The notes under the pieces are model-generated. The model saw only the letters and a list, made by a program, of their open reading frames with translations, made no database searches and was not told the origin of the DNA. Positions 55,483 through 63,964 of a DNA stretch of 64,000 bases are shown here, in pieces (within the stretch, counting starts at the first letter, position 1; each line of letters opens with the position of its first letter). The translations under genes were made by a program, and so were the position numbers. This stretch comes from an uncultured Butyricicoccus sp. (GTDB lineage Bacteria; Bacillota; Clostridia; Oscillospirales; Butyricicoccaceae), in contig CALWBL010000004.1 in assembly GCA_944376065.1 (NCBI GenBank), positions 1 to 64,000 on the forward strand, in the 5' to 3' direction.

Positions 55483-55989
55483 TTAATTGTAAAATAAATT
55501 GTCAATCTCTAATCCTCTTCGTTTTGCACAACGAAAAGTGAATAATATACCATCTTTATTATCATAATACCAGCAGATAAGTTTTGAACTGCCGCTCACA
55601 ATAAACCTATTTCTTGTATAAAAACAGTCTGAAGTATATGTAGTTGACAGCGAATACACATAATCAGAATTTAATAAGATATTATTATATTCTTTTTTAA
55701 GATTATCCGATAAGGATTGACATTGATTATCAAATGCAATAACACAAAACAGTTTTATCGGATATTTTTTTCTGAGTTTTATAACTTCTTGAGCTGCCCA
55801 CATATCAAAACCTTTGTTCATTCCGCTTATAAATATAACATATCCTTTATTATATGCATTTACTATAGCTTCATCTATTAAAGCAATTATCTCAGTTGGA
55901 GCAGATGAATGCTCCAAATTATTAATTTTTTCCGATATATAACCTGCAAAACAACAGGTTTTCGACCTGATAAACATATATTTATTCAT
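55483..55989 (-). CDS. SLOG-superfamily (DUF1273/YpsA-like) protein, probably SOS-controlled
   Basis: 168 residues. Matches the YpsA-like Rossmann fold: TCCFAGYISEKI at the start (normally TGxR/GHR), VIFISGMNKGFDMWAAQEVIKLR near residues 52-74, FCVIAFDNQCQSLSDN, YVYSLSTTY and RNRFIVSGSSKLICWYYDNKDG. SLOG proteins bind nucleotides or their derivatives; YpsA affects cell division in Bacillus. No ligand known here. The ATG at 55989 has AAGGA very close upstream, and another at 55977 is possible. Its promoter carries a LexA-type box. Stands alone next to tRNA-Leu. Confidence 0.82.
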   Translation of the reverse strand: MNKYMFIRSKTCCFAGYISEKINNLEHSSAPTEIIALIDEAIVNAYNKGYVIFISGMNKGFDMWAAQEVIKLRKKYPIKLFCVIAFDNQCQSLSDNLKKEYNNILLNSDYVYSLSTTYTSDCFYTRNRFIVSGSSKLICWYYDNKDGILFTFRCAKRRGLEIDNLFYN

Positions 55990-56004
55990 TCCTTAATCTG
56001 TAAT

Positions 56005-56053
56005 CAAACATTTGTTCGTATTTTAGTATACCAACATCACTATGTAAAATCAA
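56005..56053 (-). promoter_or_regulatory. Promoter with LexA-type box for the SLOG gene
   Basis: On the minus strand TTGATT (56053-56048), 17-base spacer and TATACT (56030-56025) are followed by CGAACAAATGTTTG (56018-56005). That sequence fits the Gram-positive LexA consensus CGAACnnnnGTTYG-like dyad closely and would cover the transcription start. Confidence 0.65.
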
Positions 56054-56079
56054 GTCGAACGCTGTCATATGAAAAATAA

Positions 56080-56108
56080 TTGTAAAATAATAATTTTTCT
56101 GATACAAT
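56080..56108 (+). promoter_or_regulatory. Promoter of the YihY/BrkB gene
   Basis: TTGTAA (56080-56085), 17-base spacer, TACAAT (56103-56108), divergent from the SLOG promoter. Confidence 0.65.
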
Positions 56109-56141
56109 GTAGCTAATATTCAGTTAAAAAGGAGTGCTTAC

Positions 56142-56957
56142 ATGCTATTAGGGCATAATGGTATAATCCGTAAAATGATAAGGCAATATTTCAAGTTAGG
56201 GATATCACAATCTGCTGCGGAATTATCATATTTTCTGCTATTTTCTTTTTGTCCTATTCTTATGTTTTTAACTGCTGCGTTAGCACAGATAAATTTATCT
56301 AAGCAAACAATATATACATTTACTCAACTTCTTCCGGAAACCGTCCAAAATATTATACAAGGATATATTGATTATATATCTAACCAGCCGAGCATAAAAC
56401 CTATGCTTTTAGGAACGCTATTAACTATATATTTTCTGTCACGAGCAGTTAGGTCTATGATGTATACAGTTCATCAAATATATAATGTTAAAGATAATAA
56501 AACTATAATGTACAGATGGGTTATGTCTTTTGTTTTTACATGTGGTTTTTTACTTGCAATAGTAGGAACTCTTTTGCTTGTTGTTTTTGGTCAAATGGTT
56601 ATAAATCTTATTAGAAACTGGCTGCCAATACCATATTATATAACTGTTTCACTTGAAAGTATCTCAATGCCAATAGCAGTTGGTATTATATTTGTTTTTG
56701 TGCTGCTTGTTAATAAGCTTATGCCAGGTACAAAATTAAAATTAAACCAGATTCTGCCTGGTTCATTGTTTTCATTTGCAGCATGGTTTATAATTTCTGG
56801 TGCGTTTTCATTTTATGTTAACAATATTGCAAGATATTCTTTGCTCTATGGTTCGCTTGGTGCAATTATAATTTTAATGATGTGGCTATATTTAACATGT
56901 ATAACTTTACTTCTAGGTCCAGTTTTAAATCAAATATTACTAGTTCATAGAAAATAA
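56142..56957 (+). CDS. YihY/virulence factor BrkB family membrane protein
   Basis: 271 residues with about six membrane helices. Family marks are QSAAELSYFLLFSFCPILMFLTAAL near the start, the MYTVHQIYNV segment, the central GFLLAIVGTLLLVVFG and PGSLFSFAAWFIISGAFSFYVNNIARYSLLYGSLGAIIILMMWLYLT. Once annotated RNase BN in error; true function unknown. AAAAGGAG is 7 bases before the ATG. Single gene between a promoter and a terminator. Confidence 0.92.
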   Translation: MLLGHNGIIRKMIRQYFKLGISQSAAELSYFLLFSFCPILMFLTAALAQINLSKQTIYTFTQLLPETVQNIIQGYIDYISNQPSIKPMLLGTLLTIYFLSRAVRSMMYTVHQIYNVKDNKTIMYRWVMSFVFTCGFLLAIVGTLLLVVFGQMVINLIRNWLPIPYYITVSLESISMPIAVGIIFVFVLLVNKLMPGTKLKLNQILPGSLFSFAAWFIISGAFSFYVNNIARYSLLYGSLGAIIILMMWLYLTCITLLLGPVLNQILLVHRK

Positions 56958-56961
56958 ATAA

Positions 56962-57000
56962 AATCCCTTTAACGTTTTAAATCTGTTAAAGGGATTATTT
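56962..57000 (+). terminator. Terminator after the YihY/BrkB gene
   Basis: AATCCCTTTAAC pairs with GTTAAAGGGATT, 11-base loop, followed by ATTT. Confidence 0.8.
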
Positions 57001-57010
57001 CTATCTTATA

Positions 57011-57085
57011 TTGTAAACTGAATATTAAATTATAGTTGACATTATATTTCAAATAGTTTACTATATCTATAAAGGAGGTTTACAA
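57011..57085 (+). promoter_or_regulatory. bioY promoter with BirA-like half-sites
   Basis: TTGACA (57035-57040 region), 17-base spacer and TACTAT form the promoter. Around it lie three BirA-type half-sites: TTGTAAACT at 57011-57019, AGTTTACTA at 57055-57063 over the -10, and GGTTTACAA at 57077-57085 next to the ribosome site. The consensus operator is TTGTAAACC with GGTTTACAA about 15 bases apart; the spacing here is not ideal, so control by biotin-BirA is a suggestion. Confidence 0.5.
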
Positions 57086-57087
57086 TT

Positions 57088-57675
57088 ATGCCAAATAAAT
57101 CATTGAATGTAAAACCATTAACTCTTTGTGCTTTATTTACAGCACTAGCAGCAGTAGGCGCATATCTTAAAATTCCAATGCCACTTTGTCCTATAACATT
57201 ACAATTTTTATTTACAAATTTAGCAGGACTTATTTTAGGCAAGCGTTTGGGTGGAGCAGCCATTAGTGCCTATGTGATTATTGGTTTGATAGGTTTACCA
57301 ATTTTTACTGGTGGCGGTGGCATAGGTTATGTATTCCAGCCTACATTTGGTTTTCTTGTAATGTTTGCTGTTGGTGCAGCCGTTGCGGGCTGGTTTGTTG
57401 AAACATTTGGGGCAGGGAAGTGGCAATGGTTTACTGCTAGTATGTTGAATCTTGTTATTGTTTTTGTTTTCGGTACAGCCTATTATGTATGGATTACAAA
57501 TTTCTATTTACAAAGCGGAAAAAATGTAATTGATATGATTGTTGCGTGTGCATTACTCCCGCTTCCAGGGGATATATTGCTTTGCGTACTTAGTGTCATA
57601 ATTTTAAGACGTATAACACCTGCTGTTTCTTCTTTCTGGACCATCCCTGGCACTATTAAAAATGTTAATGCATAA
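57088..57675 (+). CDS. bioY: Biotin ECF transporter substrate-binding subunit BioY
   Basis: 195-residue membrane S component for biotin. Signature: ALFTALAAVGAYLKIPMP, CPITLQFLFTNLAGLILG, GLIGLPIFTGGGGIGYVFQPTFGFLVMF around residues 68-95, and a C-terminal PGDILLCVLSVII. Works with EcfAA'T or alone. AAAGGAGG precedes the ATG. The BirA-like half-sites ahead of it fit the substrate. No biotin synthesis genes are nearby. Confidence 0.95.
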   Translation: MPNKSLNVKPLTLCALFTALAAVGAYLKIPMPLCPITLQFLFTNLAGLILGKRLGGAAISAYVIIGLIGLPIFTGGGGIGYVFQPTFGFLVMFAVGAAVAGWFVETFGAGKWQWFTASMLNLVIVFVFGTAYYVWITNFYLQSGKNVIDMIVACALLPLPGDILLCVLSVIILRRITPAVSSFWTIPGTIKNVNA

Positions 57676-57678
57676 ATT

Positions 57679-57710
57679 AAAAGAGAGTTTCAAATTTGAA
57701 ACTCTCTTTT
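57679..57710. terminator. Bidirectional terminator between bioY and carB
   Basis: A perfect 16-base dyad, AAAAGAGAGTTTCAAA with TTTGAAACTCTCTTTT, ends both converging transcripts. Confidence 0.9.
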
Positions 57711-57717
57711 CTATATA

Positions 57718-60700
57718 TTATCTTATTGTGTTAATATCAACCATTTCGCACTTTTCTATTTTCATACCTGATTCTAGGCAGCTTAGAAGTGCATTAGCTG
57801 TATCAATAGCTGTCAAACATGGAATAGAATGTTCTACTGCTGCACGGCGGATTTTTACACTTGCACGCTCAGGGTGGCGTCCCTTTGCAGATGTAGAAAT
57901 TACATAATCGACTTCACCATTTTGAATCATATCCAAAATATTAGGGTGCTTATCTGGCTCAGATGCATTATAAACCATATTAGTAGCAACCATATGGCGG
58001 TTAAATGTGTTTGCAGTTCCTCTTGTTGCATATAATTCATAACCAAGAGACTCAAAACGACTTGCAATAGAAACAGCCTCTTGCTTATCAGCTGGACGAA
58101 CAGAAATTACAACTGCACCATTCTTTTTTTGCATTTTATAACCAGAGCCTACAAGACCTTTAAATAGCGCCTCTTTAAAGGATTTGGACACACCAAGAAC
58201 TTCACCAGTAGACTTCATTTCTGGGCCTAGCTGAGTGTCAAGGTCACGCAGTTTTTGGAAAGAGAATACAGGCACTTTAACAGCATAGTAATCACTTTCT
58301 GGATATAAGCCAGTACCATAACCCATATCCTTTAATTTTTCTCCAAACATGCAGCGAGTTGCAAGGTCTACCATTGGCACACCAGTAACTTTTGAAATAT
58401 ATGGGACAGTACGGGAAGAACGTGGATTTACCTCGATTACATAAATTTCATCGTTATAAAGTACGAACTGTATATTTACAAGACCGAGTACAGCAAGATT
58501 CTTAGCTAATGCCTCTGTATACTTAATAATAGTATCTTTATGTTTTTGCTCTATATTGATAGAAGGATAAATAGAGATAGAGTCACCAGAGTGAACACCT
58601 GCGCGTTCGAAATGTTCCATAATGCCAGGGATAAGAATATCATCACCATCACAGATAGCATCAACTTCGATTTCTCTGCCCATCATATATTTATCAACAA
58701 GTACAGGATTTTCAACCTTGTTACGTGTTATAACCTTCATAAATTCACGAACATCATCTTCAGAAAATGCAATTTCCATACCTTGACCGCCTAGAACATA
58801 AGATGGACGAACAAGCACAGGATAGCCAAGGCGGTCTGCAACTTTAACAGCTTCATCTTCAGTCATAACAGTATCACCCTTAGGGCGAGGAATACCACAT
58901 TTTTCAAGTATAACATCGAATTTTTCTCTGTCCTCAGCTGCATCAATAGACCAAGCTGGTGTTCCTAGAATAGGAATACCAAGTTTTTCTACATGTTGAG
59001 CAAGGTTAATTGCTGTTTGACCACCAAACTGTACAATAGCTGCATCAGGTTTTTCAGCATTGATAACACCCTCAACATCTTCTGGAGTAAGAGGCTCAAA
59101 ATAAAGTCTATCTGCTGTATCAAAGTCAGTAGATACGGTTTCAGGGTTGTTGTTTATAATAACAGTTTCACAGCCGAGTTCCTTTAATGCCCATACAGAG
59201 TGTACAGAACAATAGTCGAACTCTATACCTTGACCAATGCGAATAGGACCAGAACCAAGAACAAGAACCTTTTTACGTCCATCAGACTCCTTAACCTCAG
59301 TTTCATCATCAAAAGTGGAGTAGTAGTAAGGGGTTTCAGCATCAAATTCAGCAGCACAGGTGTCAACAGTCTTATAAACTGGCAAGCGTTTTAAGTCACC
59401 AATCTTTTTGCCGCTCATTTGCTCAATGGTCTTGTCAAGGAAACCTAATTTTTTAGCTTTTAAATAGATATCTTCGGTTAAAGACTCGCAGTTTGCAAGT
59501 TCTTTTTCCATATTGACAATATTCATAAAACCATGCAAGAACCATGTATCAATCTTTGTTATTTCAAACACTTCTTCAATGGTCATAATACCTCTACGGA
59601 AAGCCTCACAAATAACAAATAAACGTTCATCATTTGTCTTTGCCACTTTTGCCTTAATTTCCTCGTCACATAATTTTTGAAGTCGTGGCATAACTAGGCT
59701 ATCAAGTTTTATTTCTGCACCACGTACAGACTTCATCATTGCTTGCTCAAAAGATGGAGCAATAGCCATTACTTCACCAGTGGCTTTCATCTGAGTTCCA
59801 AGAGAGTTATCAGCGTACACAAACTTATCAAATGGCCAACGTGGGAACTTTGCAACAATATAGTCAATCGTAGGTTCAAAACAAGCATATGTTTTGCCAG
59901 TAACCGCATTGATAATCTCATCAAGACCATAACCAACTGCAATTTTTGCAGTTACTTTAGCGATAGGATAACCTGTTGCTTTAGATGCTAGGGCAGAGGA
60001 GCGGGATACACGAGGATTAACTTCGATTACAGCATATTCAAAAGATGTTGGGTGAAGTGCAAACTGTACATTACAACCGCCCTCAATACCAAGTTCAGTG
60101 ATAATGTTAAGTGCAGATGTGCGAAGCATTTGGTACTCTTTATCACAAAGTGTTTGTGAAGGAGCAACTACAACAGAATCGCCCGTGTGAACACCAACAG
60201 GGTCAACGTTTTCCATATTACAAATGGTGATTGCATTGCCCTTACCATCACGCATTACTTCATATTCAACTTCTTTCCAGCCTGTGATACACTTTTCAAC
60301 CAGAATTTCATCAACACGAGAATGTAAAATACCAGATGCGGCAATTTCACGAAGTTCGTCCCATGTATAAGCAATACCGCCGCCTGTGCCGCCAAGAGTA
60401 TAAGCAGGACGAATAATTACAGGCAAACCAATTTCTTCAGTAAATGAAACAGCATCTTCAACCGTATGCACAACCTTAGATGCAATAACAGGTTCGCCGA
60501 TTTTTTCCATGGTATCTTTAAACATCTGGCGGTCTTCTGCTTTGGCAATGGTTGTAGGATTGGCACCGAGTAACTTTACGCCCATTTCATCAAGGAAACC
60601 TTCTTCACAAAGCTCCATGGCAAGGTTCAGACCTGTCTGACCACCAAGGTTTGGAAGGAGGGAGTCAGGGCGCTCTTTTTTAATAATCTCTTTAACTGCT

Positions 60701-60915
60701 TCTATGGTCATAGGTTCAATATAAACCTTATCTGCCATGGCTTTATCAGTCATAATAGTAGCAGGGTTTGAGTTTACAAGAACAACTTCCAGTCCTTCTT
60801 CGCGCAATGCTCTGCAAGCCTGTGTGCCTGCATAGTCAAATTCAGCAGCCTGACCGATAATGATTGGACCAGAGCCAAGTACCATTACTTTTTTTATATC
60901 ACTTCTTAAAGGCAT
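57718..60915 (-). CDS. carB: Carbamoyl-phosphate synthase large subunit
   Basis: About 1065 residues, the full two-kinase chain. N-terminal half: VMVLGSGPIIIGQAAEFDYAGTQACRAL, GGQTGLNLAMEL, ATP-grasp motifs and EVNPRVSRSSALASKATGYPIA. Second half repeats them: VLVLGSGPIRIGQGIEFDYCSVHS, FGGQTAINLA, EVNPRSSRTVPYISKVTGVP. It ends with the allosteric MGS-type domain (NGAVVISVRPADK, ATRGTANTFN, DYVISTSAKG). ATG 60915 begins one base after the carA stop with GGGAGG 12 bases upstream; an in-frame start 30 bases earlier, inside carA, is unlikely. Confidence 0.98.
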   Translation of the reverse strand: MPLRSDIKKVMVLGSGPIIIGQAAEFDYAGTQACRALREEGLEVVLVNSNPATIMTDKAMADKVYIEPMTIEAVKEIIKKERPDSLLPNLGGQTGLNLAMELCEEGFLDEMGVKLLGANPTTIAKAEDRQMFKDTMEKIGEPVIASKVVHTVEDAVSFTEEIGLPVIIRPAYTLGGTGGGIAYTWDELREIAASGILHSRVDEILVEKCITGWKEVEYEVMRDGKGNAITICNMENVDPVGVHTGDSVVVAPSQTLCDKEYQMLRTSALNIITELGIEGGCNVQFALHPTSFEYAVIEVNPRVSRSSALASKATGYPIAKVTAKIAVGYGLDEIINAVTGKTYACFEPTIDYIVAKFPRWPFDKFVYADNSLGTQMKATGEVMAIAPSFEQAMMKSVRGAEIKLDSLVMPRLQKLCDEEIKAKVAKTNDERLFVICEAFRRGIMTIEEVFEITKIDTWFLHGFMNIVNMEKELANCESLTEDIYLKAKKLGFLDKTIEQMSGKKIGDLKRLPVYKTVDTCAAEFDAETPYYYSTFDDETEVKESDGRKKVLVLGSGPIRIGQGIEFDYCSVHSVWALKELGCETVIINNNPETVSTDFDTADRLYFEPLTPEDVEGVINAEKPDAAIVQFGGQTAINLAQHVEKLGIPILGTPAWSIDAAEDREKFDVILEKCGIPRPKGDTVMTEDEAVKVADRLGYPVLVRPSYVLGGQGMEIAFSEDDVREFMKVITRNKVENPVLVDKYMMGREIEVDAICDGDDILIPGIMEHFERAGVHSGDSISIYPSINIEQKHKDTIIKYTEALAKNLAVLGLVNIQFVLYNDEIYVIEVNPRSSRTVPYISKVTGVPMVDLATRCMFGEKLKDMGYGTGLYPESDYYAVKVPVFSFQKLRDLDTQLGPEMKSTGEVLGVSKSFKEALFKGLVGSGYKMQKKNGAVVISVRPADKQEAVSIASRFESLGYELYATRGTANTFNRHMVATNMVYNASEPDKHPNILDMIQNGEVDYVISTSAKGRHPERASVKIRRAAVEHSIPCLTAIDTANALLSCLESGMKIEKCEMVDINTIR

Positions 60916-60916
60916 T

Positions 60917-62014
60917 TTACTTGTTTCCTCCCTTAGCGTTTTCAATATTGCTTAAAAATCGGTCAAACAGGAAAGAAGTATCCTGTGGCCCTGGACATAC
61001 CTCTGGATGAAATTGAACGGTAAATACAGGGTAGTTTATATAATCTAAACCTTCTACTGAACCATCATTTAGGTTTACATAACGAACATTAGCGATTTTT
61101 GGGTCTACACTTTCTGCAACAACTGCATAACCATGGTTCTGACTTGTAATATAAGTTCGGTCGAGTTGCAGATCCTTTACAGGGTGGTTTACACCTCTAT
61201 GACCAAAACGCATCTTTTTAGTTTCAGCACCAATAGATAAAGCCATAAGCTGATGACCTAAACAGATACCGAACATAGGAATATTAGACTCAACTAAAAC
61301 TTTGATGTTTTTAATAATTTCTACATTTTCAGCTGGGTCACCTGGGCCATTTGTGAGCATAACACCGTCATAATCACCATTTATAACATCGTTTGGATCT
61401 GTATCGCCTGGAAGTATAGTAACTTCACAACCTCTTGCCTGAAGCTCACGTTCAATATTATATTTAACACCAAAATCGAGCAGGGCAATACGATATTTAG
61501 TTTCGCCCTCAGCCTTGCAAATAGATGGCTGTTTGCAAGTTACAGTACTAACAGCATCTTTTACAACATATTTTTTCATTTCATCAATATCTTCTTTGGT
61601 TGGTTCATGACCTTCAGTATAGATAACGCCATTCATAACACCAGAATTTCTCAAAATTCTGGTTAATTTACGGGTATCGATACCTTGTAGTCCAACTACT
61701 TTCTGGCTCTTTAAATAATCATCAAGAGTATGCCGACAACGCCAATTTGAAGGATATTCACAAATCTCACGCATAATAAAACCAGAAACCCAGCTCTTAT
61801 GAGATTCATAATCCTCAAAGTTAATACCATAGTTACCAACCAAAGGATAGGTCATAGTTACCACCTGACCAAAATAGGATGGGTCAGTCAATACTTCCTG
61901 ATAGCCTGCCATACCAGTATTAAATACAACCTCGCCAATTGACTTGCCTTCATATCCACACGCTGTACCTTCAAACAGTGTGCCATCTGCGAGGAGTAGA
62001 AATGCTTTTTTCAT
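60917..62014 (-). CDS. carA: Carbamoyl-phosphate synthase small subunit
   Basis: Glutaminase subunit, 365 residues. N-terminal domain with LADGTLFEGTACGYEG, GEVVFNTGMAGYQEVLTDPSY and VVGLQGIDTRKLTR; class I amidotransferase domain with LTNGPGDPAE, the nucleophile PMFGICLGHQLMALSIGA near residue 248 and FHPEVCPGPQDTS. AAAGGAG precedes the ATG. Supplies ammonia to CarB for pyrimidines and arginine; the pyr context suggests the former. Confidence 0.98.
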   Translation of the reverse strand: MKKAFLLLADGTLFEGTACGYEGKSIGEVVFNTGMAGYQEVLTDPSYFGQVVTMTYPLVGNYGINFEDYESHKSWVSGFIMREICEYPSNWRCRHTLDDYLKSQKVVGLQGIDTRKLTRILRNSGVMNGVIYTEGHEPTKEDIDEMKKYVVKDAVSTVTCKQPSICKAEGETKYRIALLDFGVKYNIERELQARGCEVTILPGDTDPNDVINGDYDGVMLTNGPGDPAENVEIIKNIKVLVESNIPMFGICLGHQLMALSIGAETKKMRFGHRGVNHPVKDLQLDRTYITSQNHGYAVVAESVDPKIANVRYVNLNDGSVEGLDYINYPVFTVQFHPEVCPGPQDTSFLFDRFLSNIENAKGGNK

Positions 62015-62062
62015 AATCGGACTCCTTTTATGTGAATTGTAGTGGACTTGTTTAATATGTGC

Positions 62063-62977
62063 TTATATTGCACTTACGATATCATCACGCATACGAATAG
62101 CTTCTGCACGAGCAGCCTCTTGATAGTCTGTACCGTTACTTCCGGTTTTTTTCCATGCACACATGATACCACGAGAGGAGTTTACAATAGCACCAAGACC
62201 ATCATCATTAAATGCATTAGCAATATCTTTTGCAGTGGCACCTTGAGCACCATAACCTGGAACCAGAAAATAAGACTTAGGAATTAAACTGCGAATTATT
62301 TTTTGCTCATCTGGATATGTAGCACCTACAACAGCACCGACTTGATTATAACCACAAGGAGTATCTAAACCTTCGCCCCACTCGTTTACTTTTTCAGCCA
62401 TACGAACAAAAAGTGGTTTGCCTTCCATATCACGGTTTTGAAACTCGCCAGAAGATGGATTGGAGGTCTTAACAAGTATGAAAATGCTTCTTTCTCCAGC
62501 ACGACATTCCTTTAAGAATGGTTCAATACCATCAGTACCAAGATAAGCATTTACGGTTGCACTTTCACAGTTGTAAACTGGCAATGCCTGTCCCCAAACA
62601 TTAGATGTTCCAAGATAAGCCTCAGCATAAGCAGATGCAGTAGCACCGATATCATTTCGCTTAACATCAGCAATTACATACATTCCTTTTTCTTGTGCAT
62701 AGCTGATTGTATCACGCAATACACTAGCACCAGCTGGACCCAAAAGCTCATAGTAAGCTGCTTGTGGCTTGATTGCTGGAACGATATCATAAAGAGCATC
62801 AATAAGACCCTTGTTGAAACGCAGCATAGCCATTGCAGCAGCTTCTAATGTTGCACCATGTTCCTTGCGAATATCTTCAATAAGACATTCTGGAATATAC
62901 TCTAGCCTTGCATCAAGACCTGCCACAGTTGGGTTGCCCTTTGCCTTAATATTTTCAACTAATTTTTGAATAGACAT
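62063..62977 (-). CDS. pyrF: Orotidine 5'-phosphate decarboxylase, type 2
   Basis: Forms UMP from OMP. 304 residues, the longer type 2 family: VAGLDARLEYIP, RFNKGLIDALYDIVPAIKPQAAYYE, the catalytic DxKxxD as VIADVKRNDIGATASAYA near residues 98-115, and FLVPGYGAQGATA. Between pyrR and carA; GGGAGAAA precedes the ATG. Confidence 0.97.
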   Translation of the reverse strand: MSIQKLVENIKAKGNPTVAGLDARLEYIPECLIEDIRKEHGATLEAAAMAMLRFNKGLIDALYDIVPAIKPQAAYYELLGPAGASVLRDTISYAQEKGMYVIADVKRNDIGATASAYAEAYLGTSNVWGQALPVYNCESATVNAYLGTDGIEPFLKECRAGERSIFILVKTSNPSSGEFQNRDMEGKPLFVRMAEKVNEWGEGLDTPCGYNQVGAVVGATYPDEQKIIRSLIPKSYFLVPGYGAQGATAKDIANAFNDDGLGAIVNSSRGIMCAWKKTGSNGTDYQEAARAEAIRMRDDIVSAI

Positions 62978-63000
62978 ACTGATTTTTCTCCCATTTACTA

Positions 63001-63531
63001 TTATTCTTCTAGTATTATGACTGAGTCGAAGCCATCAATCTCTTTTAAATTTACGCAAACTCTTTCTGATTGAGATGTTGGAAGATTCTTACCAACATAA
63101 TCCGGACGAATTGGCAATTCACGGTGCCCTCTGTCAATCATAACTGCAAGTTGGATACGACTGGCTCTGCCCATTTTGAGTATTGCGTCCATTCCAGCTC
63201 TTACAGTTCTTCCTGTATATAAAACGTCATCGACTAATATAACAATGCTGTTTTGCAAACTTGGAATATCTGGAAACGATATTATTTTTTGATTATCACG
63301 AGGCAAATCATCTCTAAGTTCTGATATATCAAGTTCAATTACATTAGGACGAGAACCTTCAACCTCACCAATTTTGTCAGCAATTCTTTGTGCTAATGGA
63401 AGTCCACGGGTACGAACACCTGCAAGAATGACATTTTTTGCACCATGATTTTTTTCAATAATTTGAAATGCTATTCTAGTTAGAGCACGCTGCATTGCAC
63501 TTGAATCCATAATTTCAGCTTTTTTCTGCAA
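63001..63531 (-). CDS. pyrR: PyrR: pyrimidine operon attenuator protein / uracil phosphoribosyltransferase
   Basis: About 176 residues. PRT-fold motifs: MDSSAMQRALTRIAFQIIE, ILAGVRTRGLPLAQRI, and the PRPP loop ILVDDVLYTGRTVRAGMDAI near residues 95-114, then AVMIDRGHRELPIRPDYVGKNLPTS. It binds the pyr leader RNA when UMP is plentiful and ends transcription. TTG 63531 has GGAG 8 bases upstream and gives the family-like start QKKAEIMD; the ATG at 63537 sits only 2 bases after the same GGAG. First gene of pyrR-pyrF-carA-carB. Confidence 0.95.
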   Translation of the reverse strand: MQKKAEIMDSSAMQRALTRIAFQIIEKNHGAKNVILAGVRTRGLPLAQRIADKIGEVEGSRPNVIELDISELRDDLPRDNQKIISFPDIPSLQNSIVILVDDVLYTGRTVRAGMDAILKMGRASRIQLAVMIDRGHRELPIRPDYVGKNLPTSQSERVCVNLKEIDGFDSVIILEE

Positions 63532-63550
63532 ACACATCACTCCTTTTCAT

Positions 63551-63584
63551 AAAAAAAGCTCCCCGATAACAAGACCGAGAAGCT
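63551..63584 (-). terminator. Attenuator hairpin of the pyr leader
   Basis: On the minus strand AGCTTCTCG pairs with CGGGGAGCT (one G-T pair), followed by T7, just before pyrR. Confidence 0.88.
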
Positions 63585-63637
63585 CACAAGACACACCGGC
63601 GCCGCTAATTTGGACGCAAAAATAGTGCAAAATATCA

Positions 63638-63674
63638 ACTTAACTTCGACCTTGTAGGACTCACAGTTCCTCAC
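63638..63674 (-). promoter_or_regulatory. PyrR-binding-loop candidate in the pyr leader
   Basis: The minus strand has GAGTCCTACAAGGTC within a stem (AACT pairing with AGTT). It resembles the PyrR RNA loop consensus AGUCC-n-GnGAGGYU apart from A in place of the first G of GAGG. The leader of about 150 bases, PyrR as first gene and the attenuator support the role. Confidence 0.65.
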
Positions 63675-63705
63675 TTAAAGGTAGATTAACACTTATATTG
63701 TGAAT

Positions 63706-63734
63706 ATTATAACCGAAACATTTGAATATTGCAA
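63706..63734 (-). promoter_or_regulatory. Promoter of the pyr operon
   Basis: On the minus strand TTGCAA (63734-63729), 17-base spacer, TATAAT (63711-63706). From 63735 to about 63950 the sequence is very AT-rich with no gene seen; it must contain the promoter of the gene at 63965. Confidence 0.7.
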
Positions 63735-63964
63735 AGTATAAAATATACAAAAATATAAATATAAAAATAATTTTTTAAATAAATATGTCAATAGTAGTAA
63801 TATTATGGATAAAAATATTTGTTAATATGCATTATATTTATGATAATATGGATAGAAAAATAGAGAAAAACTGGTGTTTATTTATATGCAATTTTTTTTA
63901 TTTAACGGGCAAACTTATTTTGAAGTCAGTTTTGACATATTTAAAAAATAAGGAGGAGTTTAAA

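Noticed and set aside
57019..57077. TTGTAAACT and GGTTTACAA as one standard BirA operator
   Set aside because: They are 57 bases apart, far from the usual 14-16.
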